Shown here piece after piece: positions 1-5,210 of a stretch of DNA of 8,744 bases. Position 1 is the first letter of the stretch. Each line of letters begins with the position of its first letter. This DNA is from Pseudomonadota bacterium (GTDB lineage: Bacteria; Pseudomonadota; Alphaproteobacteria; Rhizobiales; Xanthobacteraceae): positions 1 to 8,744 of the forward strand of contig JAEZFA010000124.1 in NCBI GenBank assembly GCA_023417665.1. The letters run 5' to 3'. A model generated the notes under the pieces. The model ran no database searches and was not told the DNA's origin. It saw only the letters and a program-made list of their open reading frames with translations. The position numbers were made by a program, and so were the translations under genes.

Positions 1-1
1 G

Positions 2-1156
2 CTCACCGTCAGCCGCCGCCTGAGCCGGCTCCTGAAGCCGCAGGACACGCTGGCGCGCATTTCCGGCGACCAGTTCGCGATCGTGCTCTTGTCCGAGCGC
101 GAGGCCGAGCGCATCACCGCCTTCGCCGACACGCTCCGCCGCAGCATCCGCGCGCCGATCGGCTTCGGCGAACGCCAGATTTTCCTCACCGCATCTATCG
201 GGCTCGCGCTGATCGACAGCCAGACCAAGGAGCGGCAGGAAGCGCTGAAGAACGCCGAGCTTGCCATGCATGCGGCGAAGCAGGCCGGCAACGACCGCAT
301 CGAGGTGTTCAAGCCCTCGATGCGTACCGACAAGGTCGACCGCGTCGCGCTGGAAGCCGATCTGCGGCGCGCACTCGAGCGCGACGAAATCATCATCATG
401 TTCCAGCCGATCATCCGGCTCGAGGATCGCGCGATCGCGGGCTTCGAGGCGCTGTTGCGCTGGAACCATCCCAAGCTCGGCCGGCTCGGCCCTGCCGAAT
501 TCGTGCCGCTTGCGGAAGAAACCGGCATCATCGTCGAACTCGGCCGTTTCGTACTGGAGCGCTCGGCACGCCAGCTTGCGATCTGGCAGCGCGCCGCCGT
601 CAGCATCACGCCGCTGTTCCTGAGCGTGAACATTTCCTCGCGGCAACTGATGCGCCACGATCTCATTCAGGACGTCAAGGGCGTGCTGTCGCGTCATACG
701 CTGGCGCCGGGCACCCTCAAGCTCGAACTGACCGAGTCGCTGGTCATGGAAAACCCCGAGCTTGCCGCGCAGATGCTGCAGAAAATCCGTGAGCTTGGCG
801 CCGGGCTCTCGCTCGACGATTTCGGAACGGGCTATTCCTCGCTCGCTTATCTGCAGCGCTTCCCCTTCGACACCATCAAGATCGACCAGCAATTCGTGAA
901 GGGCTCGGGCGGGCGGCGCGGCGTGCGGCCGGTGATCCTGCGTTCTATCGTGCAGCTTGCCCACGATCTCGGCATGGATGTCGTGGCCGAAGGCGCGGAA
1001 ACCGATTCCGATGCGGTCGAGCTTTACCAGATCGGCTGCGAATATGTGCAGGGCTTTGCGTTCGGCGAGCCGATGTCGGCGGAAGATGCGCGCAAGCTGA
1101 TCGCCCCCGAACCCAAGGAGCGGCCGCGCTCACGCGCCCGCGCATCCGCAAGCTGA
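2..1156 (+). CDS. GGDEF-EAL protein, degenerate GGDEF and intact EAL (5' truncated)
   Basis: The reading frame is open from the window edge, so only the last 384 residues are present (numbered here from the first complete codon). Residues 19-28 read RISGDQFAIV, which aligns with the RxGGDEF signature but has SGDQF (21-25) instead of GGDEF; diguanylate cyclase activity is therefore unlikely. An EAL domain follows from about residue 110 with its key motifs visible: EALLRW (149-154), the Asn of SVNISS (about 210), LELTES (from about 241), DDFGTG (272-277), the Lys of IKID (293), EGAE (330-333) and the QG pair near 350. These are the metal-binding and catalytic positions of c-di-GMP phosphodiesterases, so the inferred role is hydrolysis of c-di-GMP to pGpG, with the GGDEF remnant perhaps acting as a GTP or regulatory domain. 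The C-terminus is a short basic tail rich in Arg and Ser. Sensor or membrane segments, if any, lie outside the window. It ends 4 bp from the convergent yqgE gene. Confidence 0.93.
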   Translation, partial: LTVSRRLSRLLKPQDTLARISGDQFAIVLLSEREAERITAFADTLRRSIRAPIGFGERQIFLTASIGLALIDSQTKERQEALKNAELAMHAAKQAGNDRIEVFKPSMRTDKVDRVALEADLRRALERDEIIIMFQPIIRLEDRAIAGFEALLRWNHPKLGRLGPAEFVPLAEETGIIVELGRFVLERSARQLAIWQRAAVSITPLFLSVNISSRQLMRHDLIQDVKGVLSRHTLAPGTLKLELTESLVMENPELAAQMLQKIRELGAGLSLDDFGTGYSSLAYLQRFPFDTIKIDQQFVKGSGGRRGVRPVILRSIVQLAHDLGMDVVAEGAETDSDAVELYQIGCEYVQGFAFGEPMSAEDARKLIAPEPKERPRSRARASAS

Positions 1157-1160
1157 CGCC

Positions 1161-1775
1161 TCAGGCGTGACCGGCTTCCGAAGAAAGCTTGGCGGGGTCG
1201 ATACCGATCTTGCGAAGCGCCAGATCGTATTTCCGTTCGGCATGCGTGCCGAAGATCAATCCGGTATCCGCTTCGCAGTTGAGCCAGCCGTTCGCCTGAA
1301 TTTCGCTTTCGAGCTGGCCCGGCGCCCAGCCGGCATAGCCGAGCGCCAAGACGGCACTTTGCGGACCGCTGCCGTTCGCAATGGCTTTCAGGATATCGAG
1401 CGTGGCGGTGAGGCAGATGCCGCCATTGATCGGAAGCGTCGAGTTCTCGACGAAGTAATCGGCGCTGTGCAGCACGAAGCCGCGCTGCGTTTCGACCGGG
1501 CCGCCCTTCAGCACGCGCACGGCATCGTCCTGCCCCGGCAATTCGATCAGTCCCTCGCCCGGCACGACGTCGAGTTGCACGAGCAGATCGGAGAAGTGGA
1601 TGTCCTGCGCCGGCTGGTTGACGATGATGCCCATCGCACCTTCGGAGGAATGGGCGCAGAGATAGATCACCGCGCGGCTGAAGCGTTCGTCCTGCATGGT
1701 CGGCATCGCGACGAGGACCTGACCGTCGAGATAGCCGCTCTCCGGGGATTTCGAAGACTCGCGTGTAATCTTCAT
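1161..1775 (-). CDS. yqgE: YqgE/AlgH family protein (UPF0301)
   Basis: This 204-residue cytosolic protein matches the YqgE/AlgH (UPF0301) family over its length. The N-terminal LDGQVLVAMP (16-25) is followed by a phenylalanine-serine-arginine stretch and IIVNQP (50-55). KGGPV lies at 90-94, and GYAGWAPGQLESEI at 146-159 is followed by NGWL (162-165). The length is close to the usual 185-200. The family's biochemical function is not established: AlgH was named from alginate regulation in Pseudomonas, and structures show a compact alpha/beta fold. The ATG at 1773-1775 is the only sensible start, because it begins just before the conserved region. The ribosome binding site is weak, with a purine stretch AAAGG about 18 nt upstream. 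It is divergent from the DsbD-domain gene (119-bp gap) and convergent with the EAL gene. Confidence 0.93.
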   Translation of the reverse strand: MKITRESSKSPESGYLDGQVLVAMPTMQDERFSRAVIYLCAHSSEGAMGIIVNQPAQDIHFSDLLVQLDVVPGEGLIELPGQDDAVRVLKGGPVETQRGFVLHSADYFVENSTLPINGGICLTATLDILKAIANGSGPQSAVLALGYAGWAPGQLESEIQANGWLNCEADTGLIFGTHAERKYDLALRKIGIDPAKLSSEAGHA

Positions 1776-1894
1776 GGAGGGAATCTATCCGACCTTTGAC
1801 GGGAAGAAAATGCGGCGCCTGGCCGGACATATTCACGCATTCGTGCTTGGGCTCCTGCCCGAATTGATGGTTACGGTGAGGTTCTGGTGAAAAA
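1776..1894. promoter_or_regulatory. Divergent intergenic region between yqgE and the DsbD-domain gene
   Basis: These 119 bp must hold the start signals of two divergent genes. I see no convincing -35/-10 pair on either strand. A TTGACG at 1796-1801 has no matching -10 at 16-18 bp. A small dyad, CACG-CATT-CGTG, lies near the middle. For the rightward gene, GGTGA sits 4 nt before its ATG and GGTGAGG lies farther upstream. Promoter assignment is by position only. Confidence 0.35.
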
Positions 1895-2749
1895 ATGCGC
1901 TTGAACTGGTTAGGTTCCTTGCTCCTTTCCGCCGCGATCGCGGCTTTTGCGCCCGGCATCGCGAGCGCCGCATCGTCCGACGCGATTGTCGCAGGCGAAG
2001 CGAAAGTGCGCCTGCTTGCGTCGGGTCTATCCGATACAAAATCCGCGCCAGTTTTTCTGGGCGGCGTCGAAGTGGTTCTTTCTCCCGGCTGGAAGACCTA
2101 TTGGCGCTATCCCGGCGATGCCGGCATTCCGCCGCGTTTCGACTGGAGCGGGTCGGAGAATGTGGCAAAGGTCGACGTGCTGTTTCCGGCACCCGCGCGC
2201 ATTGTGGACGGCAGCGGACAGACATCCATCGGCTATGAGGAACGCGTAACTTTTCCGCTGCGCATTCTTGCGAAGGATGCATCGAAGCCGATCCTGCTGA
2301 AGCTCAAGCTGGACTTTGCGACCTGTGAAAAGCTCTGCATTCCCGCCGAAGCGGTACTCGCGCTCCCCGTGAGCCCGGCGGACAAGTCCGAGCCTGCGCT
2401 CGCAAACGCCGAACAGCGCGTACCCGAGATTCAGGATCGCGAGAAACCCCGTCCGCTCGCCTTGCTTTCGGCGAGGATCGAGCGCGGCAAGGATCCCGGC
2501 GGCAAGGATAGCCGCATCATCGTGAAGGCGCTGGCGCGCACGGTCGGCAAGCTTGATCTCTTCGCCGAAGGCCCGGACGAGGAATGGACTTTCGCCCTGC
2601 CGGAACTGCTCTCGAACGACGCCGGTCACGTGACCTTCGCCATTCCGCTCGAGGGCTCCCGGCTCGGCAAGGCCGAGGTGCCACCCCGATTGCGCCTGAC
2701 GCTCACGGCCGGCGAACAGGCGATCGAGGCTCAATTGCCCCTCGACTAA
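1895..2749 (+). CDS. Secreted protein with DsbD N-terminal (alpha-like) domain
   Basis: The 284-residue protein begins with a clear signal peptide: hydrophobic WLGSLLLSAAIAAFAP and a likely cleavage after Ala-Ser-Ala at about residue 25. It is therefore expected in the periplasm. The mature part resembles the immunoglobulin-like N-terminal domain of DsbD/ScsB: VVLSPGWKTYWRYPGDAG at about 60-77, GYEERVTFPL at 113-122, and a cysteine pair C144-x3-C148 followed by IPAEA. In DsbD the alpha domain receives electrons from the membrane domain and passes them to periplasmic oxidised thiol proteins. Here the eight-helix membrane domain and the C-terminal thioredoxin domain are absent, so any electron source (CcdA-like or separate DsbD) must be encoded elsewhere. 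Residues 150-284 form a second beta-rich region without further cysteines. The start ATG is set by the signal peptide. The gene is followed after 71 bp by a peroxiredoxin gene on the same strand. The redox role is inferred from family and cysteines. Confidence 0.88.
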   Translation: MRLNWLGSLLLSAAIAAFAPGIASAASSDAIVAGEAKVRLLASGLSDTKSAPVFLGGVEVVLSPGWKTYWRYPGDAGIPPRFDWSGSENVAKVDVLFPAPARIVDGSGQTSIGYEERVTFPLRILAKDASKPILLKLKLDFATCEKLCIPAEAVLALPVSPADKSEPALANAEQRVPEIQDREKPRPLALLSARIERGKDPGGKDSRIIVKALARTVGKLDLFAEGPDEEWTFALPELLSNDAGHVTFAIPLEGSRLGKAEVPPRLRLTLTAGEQAIEAQLPLD

Positions 2750-2782
2750 CCCGCCGTCCTGACTAGGATGCGCGCGCCCCGT

Positions 2783-2796
2783 GCCGGGTTCCCGGC
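2783..2796 (+). other. Small G/C-rich stem-loop upstream of the peroxiredoxin
   Basis: GCCGGG and CCCGGC form a 6-bp perfect stem around a TT loop, between the DsbD-domain gene and the peroxiredoxin ribosome binding site. There is no T run behind it, so it is not a convincing terminator. It could be an mRNA processing or stabilising hairpin, or chance in G/C-rich DNA. Confidence 0.25.
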
Positions 2797-2820
2797 GATA
2801 TTTCAGCAGGACAGCGCAAG

Positions 2821-3303
2821 ATGACGATCAAGGTCGGCGACAGACTTCCCGAAGCTACGTTTCAGGTCATGACGGTCGATGGCGTCAAGCCGAAGACGTC
2901 CGCCGAGATCTTTGCCGGCCGCAAGGTGGTGCTGTTCGGCGTGCCCGGCGCCTTCACGCCGACCTGTTCGCGCAACCACCTGCCCGGCTTCATCGCCAAG
3001 GCGGACGCGTTTTTTGCCAAGGGCGTCGACACCATCGCCGTGACCGGGGTCAACGACGTGCACGTCATGGGGGCCTGGGCCAAGCTCAATCCGGGGCCGG
3101 TCGAGTTTCTGGCCGACGGCAACGGCGACTTCGTGAAAGCGATCGGCCTCGACTTCAACGGAACCGAGCGCATGCTCGGCCCGGTTCGTTCGCGCCGTTA
3201 CGCCCTTTATGCCGAGGACGGCGTCGTCAAGGTGCTGAACGTCGAGGAAGTGGCGTCCAAGGCCGAAGTTTCCAGCGCCGACAATCTGCTGCAGGCGATC
3301 TAG
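2821..3303 (+). CDS. Peroxiredoxin, type II / Prx5-like, single cysteine
   Basis: This 160-residue cytosolic protein has the Prx5/type II peroxiredoxin layout. VGDRLPEATF is at the N-terminus, the active-site motif PGAFTPTCS at 42-50 carries the peroxidatic C49 with P42 and T46, and the conserved arginine is in SRRYALY (R126). It should reduce H2O2 and organic hydroperoxides through a sulfenic acid at C49. C49 is the only cysteine. The second cysteine of plant-type PrxII, about 25 residues later before the conserved VND motif, is replaced: the sequence is IAVTGVND at 72-79. No C-terminal resolving cysteine like that of human PRDX5 is present either. The sulfenic acid must therefore be resolved by an external thiol such as glutathione/glutaredoxin or thioredoxin. 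Start: AGGA at 2808-2811 lies 9 nt before the ATG. It follows the DsbD-domain gene on the same strand and ends 13 bp from the convergent DUF465 gene. Confidence 0.95.
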   Translation: MTIKVGDRLPEATFQVMTVDGVKPKTSAEIFAGRKVVLFGVPGAFTPTCSRNHLPGFIAKADAFFAKGVDTIAVTGVNDVHVMGAWAKLNPGPVEFLADGNGDFVKAIGLDFNGTERMLGPVRSRRYALYAEDGVVKVLNVEEVASKAEVSSADNLLQAI

Positions 3304-3316
3304 CAGCAGCCGCGCG

Positions 3317-3523
3317 TCACGCAATGATGTCGGGAAACAGCTGGTCCTCGATCTGGCTGATACGGTCGCGCAGCTGAAGCTTCCGTTTCTTCAGTCGCTG
3401 CAGCTGGATGCGGTCGTGGCCCGCGGTCGCAAACAGTGCATCGATCGCCGCATCGAGATCGCGATGCTCCTGCTTCAACCGTTCGAGTTCGAGCGTGAAC
3501 TCGCGTTCTTCTTCCTGGGTCAT
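3317..3523 (-). CDS. DUF465 (YdcH/SlyX-like) small coiled-coil protein, copy 1
   Basis: A 68-residue, highly charged, almost entirely helical protein with heptad-like spacing. It carries the DUF465 hallmarks: ELERLKQEHRDLDAAIDAL at about 12-30, a short linker, then LQRLKKRKLQLRDRISQIED at 41-60. Proteins of this family are small coiled-coil dimers of unknown function. The frame is open upstream to position 3715, but family similarity begins at MTQEEEREF, so I start at the ATG at 3521-3523. That start is slightly odd: the purine-rich GAGGAA abuts the ATG directly, closer than a normal Shine-Dalgarno spacing. No ATG, GTG or TTG lies in frame just upstream. It is divergent from a second DUF465 gene and convergent with the peroxiredoxin gene. 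Confidence 0.85.
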   Translation of the reverse strand: MTQEEEREFTLELERLKQEHRDLDAAIDALFATAGHDRIQLQRLKKRKLQLRDRISQIEDQLFPDIIA

Positions 3524-3736
3524 TTCCTCGCCGCATTTCCGGCGCGCCAGCGCGCGTAAACGGAGTATCGCGCCGCCGCGGAACCCCGGCAAGCACCGGG
3601 GTTTACGGAGATTTTCGACTTTTATACCAAGCCGGTGGAATGCTGCACCGCTTTCAAAACGTCGCTGTCGACTTCCGGCCGAAGCGGTGGCAAGCTTTCT
3701 CGTCTCGAACTGCAAACAGGGAGAGAAGCGAAACCC
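3524..3736. promoter_or_regulatory. Divergent regulatory region between two DUF465 genes
   Basis: These 213 bp lie between the start codons of two paralogous small genes and should contain both promoters. It holds a perfect dyad at 3582-3603 (listed separately). A TATACC (3623-3628) could be a -10 for the rightward gene, but no good -35 is visible. A second inverted pair, CGTAAAC near 3554 and GTTTACG ending at 3607, shares bases with the right arm of the dyad. Both genes have alternative upstream in-frame codons here, rejected because family similarity starts later. Confidence 0.4.
3582..3603. repeat. Perfect 8-bp inverted repeat (dyad) between the divergent DUF465 genes
   Basis: AACCCCGG (3582-3589) and CCGGGGTT (3596-3603) are exact reverse complements around the 6-nt CAAGCA loop. 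It could be an operator for a dimeric regulator shared by both genes, or an RNA hairpin in one leader. There is no T run immediately after it on either strand, so a terminator is less likely. Function is inferred from position only. Confidence 0.45.
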
Positions 3737-3910
3737 ATGTCAATTGAATCGCATTTGACCGAACTTGAGCGGAAGCATCAGGCTTTGGAACGCGAGATCG
3801 AAACGGAACGGATCAGTCCGGGAGGCAACAGCCTGCGGATCACCGAGCTGAAGCGGCGGAAGCTTTCGCTCAAGGAAGAAATCGTCAAGTTGCGTGAGAC
3901 TATGCACTGA
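3737..3910 (+). CDS. DUF465 (YdcH/SlyX-like) small coiled-coil protein, copy 2
   Basis: A 57-residue charged helical protein with the same pattern as the divergent copy: HLTELERKHQALEREIETE (6-24), a Pro-Gly-Gly turn, then ITELKRRKLSLKEEIVKL (35-52). The shared core is L-K-(K/R)-R-K-L-x-L-(K/R) followed by two acidic or basic residues and Ile. Two antiparallel helices forming a coiled-coil hairpin are the likely structure; function is unknown for the family. The frame is open from 3635, but similarity begins at MSIESHLTEL. The ATG at 3737 has a GGGAGAG purine stretch about 11-12 nt upstream. The stop codon overlaps the left arm of a terminator hairpin. Transcription is rightward, convergent with the cold-shock gene. 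Confidence 0.87.
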   Translation: MSIESHLTELERKHQALEREIETERISPGGNSLRITELKRRKLSLKEEIVKLRETMH

Positions 3911-3930
3911 TCGGCTCTGGCCGATCTTTT
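3909..3930 (+). terminator. Rho-independent terminator overlapping the DUF465 copy 2 stop codon
   Basis: GATCGGC (3909-3915) and GCCGATC (3920-3926) form a perfect 7-bp stem around a TCTG loop, followed directly by TTTT (3927-3930). The left arm starts within the TGA stop codon at 3908-3910. The T run is short, so termination may be partial. Further stem-loops follow downstream. Confidence 0.6.
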
Positions 3931-3937
3931 CGTTTCC

Positions 3938-3967
3938 GGCCGCCGGTTTCTTAAAAAGCCGGCGGCC
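3938..3967. terminator. Second G/C-rich stem-loop downstream of DUF465 copy 2
   Basis: GGCCGCCGG (3938-3946) and CCGGCGGCC (3959-3967) form a perfect 9-bp stem with a 12-nt A/T-rich loop. Downstream on the plus strand is only a broken T-rich stretch (TCATTCTTTT), so it is a weaker terminator candidate. It may act as a back-up terminator or as a transcript 3'-end stabiliser. Confidence 0.45.
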
Positions 3968-4020
3968 TCATTCTTTTCTGAAAAGGCTTTCGGACGAGTT
4001 TGGAAGCACGCCAGACAATG

Positions 4021-4056
4021 AAAAACCCGGCGTGAGCGCTCACGCCGGGTTTTTTT
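4021..4056. terminator. Bidirectional rho-independent terminator (34-bp perfect palindrome)
   Basis: Positions 4021-4054 are a perfect palindrome with 17-nt arms centred between 4037 and 4038. Each arm has a G/C-rich core (CCCGGCGTGAGC) flanked by an A run on one side and a T run on the other. Read rightward it ends in seven Ts; read leftward it ends in five Ts. It therefore can terminate the leftward cold-shock transcript, whose gene ends 23 bp to its right, and also any rightward read-through from DUF465 copy 2. Confidence 0.85.
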
Positions 4057-4078
4057 CGTTTTTGGCTCGGAAAGAGGT

Positions 4079-4282
4079 TTACATCGGCTTCAGGTTGGCC
4101 GCCGCCGCCTTGCCGCGCTCGGTCGCAACATCGAACGAAACCTTCTGGCCTTCGTTCAGCGACTGCAAGCCTGCGCGCTGCACGGCCGAAATGTGCACGA
4201 ACACATCCTTGCCGCCGTCATCCGGCTGGATGAAACCATAACCCTTCTGCGTGTTGAACCACTTCACGGTACCAGTAGCCAT
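4079..4282 (-). CDS. Cold-shock protein, CspA family
   Basis: A 67-residue single cold-shock domain protein. MATGTVKWFNTQKGYGFI contains the RNP1 motif (KGYGFI, 13-18), and DVFVHIS (26-32) contains RNP2; the aromatic residues W8, F9, Y15, F17, F28 and H30 form the usual single-stranded nucleic-acid binding face. The length is typical. It should bind RNA or ssDNA and act as an RNA chaperone; whether it is cold-induced cannot be told from the protein. The ATG at 4280-4282 has a near-perfect Shine-Dalgarno AAGGAGG 6 nt upstream, the strongest in the window and in keeping with high expression. The gene ends just before the strong bidirectional palindrome terminator. It is preceded by a long gene-free stretch that may contain a structured leader. 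Confidence 0.97.
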   Translation of the reverse strand: MATGTVKWFNTQKGYGFIQPDDGGKDVFVHISAVQRAGLQSLNEGQKVSFDVATERGKAAAANLKPM

Positions 4283-4786
4283 TCACGGCCTCCTTGAAAC
4301 GCACGTCCTAGAGTGCGGTCGTCGTCGCCGCCCCCGACCATCGCGGGCGTCGTAACAATCCGAGTTTTGGGAAGTGTCTTGCAGATAGCCCCAAAACAGG
4401 AGCGTCGTATCAAGGCCAGCCAAACCCAGTTGCGGGCCGAGGTGACTCGATATTTGAGGCAAGGTCAAGGCGACTGAACCCCCTAAAGGCACGCAAGCTT
4501 ACTCGCTCGGATTTGGCTAAAATTCTCCCGCAAGGCGTTTCGTTCCCATCGGCCAAACATATTTTTCCGCTAGGCAATGACCGGGAAGCAAACCGTCTAG
4601 GTTCGCTGGCATACCAACATTCTGCCGGCGACTTTGTTTGGTTCCGGCGCCATTCGTCATGGAACGATTGAAAACTGGGCAGGTCTTGTTGTGCTCGCCG
4701 CAAACGGCGACGCCAAAGCATCCACCCTCACATTACCTTCCGCGTATATGTGCGGAGAGCGGTTGCCGGGTAACGCACAAGCCCCG
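4283..4786. other. Gene-free 504-bp region between the thioesterase and the cold-shock gene
   Basis: No frame here shows family similarity or believable composition. It is visibly richer in A/T than the flanking genes, especially around 4500-4680. It must hold the promoter and leader of the leftward cold-shock gene. A small stem TCGCCG-CAAA-CGGCGA lies at 4695-4710 without a T run. I recognise no tRNA, riboswitch, insertion element or repeat. It may contain an unannotated small RNA, but nothing shows this directly. Confidence 0.5.
4385..4413 (-). promoter_or_regulatory. Weak candidate promoter for the cold-shock gene
   Basis: On the minus strand TTGATA (4413-4408) is followed by 17 bp and GGCTAT (4390-4385). 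The -35 matches the consensus at five of six positions, but the -10 is poor. If used, transcription would start near 4378 and give a leader of roughly 95 nt before the ATG. That leader includes G/C-rich stretches able to pair (GGTCG with CGACC). Long structured leaders are known for cold-shock genes. Confidence 0.28.
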
Positions 4787-5197
4787 CTATTCGCCCGTGA
4801 TCTTCCGCTGCACCCGCTTGTCGAAGCGCTCGACGTTTACCACCACCCGCTCATGCGTGCCGCCGCCGATCACTTCCTTCTCGTCTTCGGCAGTGACGTC
4901 GAAGAAGATGTTGCGGCCTTCGACCTTCGTGACCGTCGCAGTCGCCTTGATCTTCATGCCGACCGGCGTCGCCGCGATGTGCTTGACGTTCAGCAAGGTG
5001 CCGAGACTCTGGTGACCCGCGGGAAGCAAATATTCCGCGGCCTTGAGCGCCGCCGCTTCAATCAGATTGATCATCACGGGTGTCGCGAGCACCCGGATCT
5101 TGCCGGAGCCTACCCGCGGCGCGGTGTGTTCTTCACCGACAATGAGTTCGGCGGTGCCGGTTGCACCCGGCTTGATGGCGGAAGTGGTGTCGGTCAT
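4787..5197 (-). CDS. Hotdog-fold thioesterase, FlK-like
   Basis: A 136-residue single-domain protein of the FlK-like thioesterase family, expected to hydrolyse a short acyl-CoA in the cytosol. VLATPVMINLIEAAA (36-50) gives T39 and E47, and NVKHIAATPVG (70-80) gives H73. The spacings (8 and 26 residues) are the same as for Thr42, Glu50 and His76 of the Streptomyces cattleya fluoroacetyl-CoA thioesterase, so the catalytic triad appears complete. That does not mean the substrate is fluoroacetyl-CoA: the family is widespread, and this copy's substrate is unknown. The ATG at 5195-5197 has only a moderate AAAGAGAG ribosome binding site. It is transcribed leftward, as is the dehydrogenase gene 140 bp upstream; a single operon is possible but not shown. 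Confidence 0.87.
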   Translation of the reverse strand: MTDTTSAIKPGATGTAELIVGEEHTAPRVGSGKIRVLATPVMINLIEAAALKAAEYLLPAGHQSLGTLLNVKHIAATPVGMKIKATATVTKVEGRNIFFDVTAEDEKEVIGGGTHERVVVNVERFDKRVQRKITGE

Positions 5198-5210
5198 TGC
5201 TCTCTTTCTG

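Noticed and set aside
1167..1799. Rightward open frame of 210 codons antisense to yqgE
   Set aside because: The opposite strand codes for a full-length YqgE family protein, and the antisense translation has no recognisable pattern.
1024..1959. Long leftward open frame of 311 codons across the EAL gene end and yqgE
   Set aside because: It is a frame shadow: it overlaps yqgE on the same strand in another frame, is Arg-rich as expected of G/C-rich alternate frames, and has no family pattern.
2783..2796. Stem-loop before the peroxiredoxin considered as a terminator of the DsbD-domain gene
   Set aside because: The stem is only 6 bp and there is no T run. It was kept only as a weak structure.
3524..3715. 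N-terminal extension of DUF465 copy 1 by 64 codons
   Set aside because: Residues upstream of MTQEEE are of shadow composition and cover the dyad. The family is normally 55-80 residues long.
3635..3736. N-terminal extension of DUF465 copy 2 by 34 codons
   Set aside because: Similarity to the family begins at MSIESHL, and a purine-rich ribosome binding stretch lies just upstream of that ATG.
4283..4492. Leftward 69-codon frame ending TGA right before the cold-shock ATG
   Set aside because: It suggests a coupled leader peptide, but it starts with GTG, has an Arg-rich tail typical of shadow frames and no clear ribosome binding site. The cold-shock gene has its own strong site.
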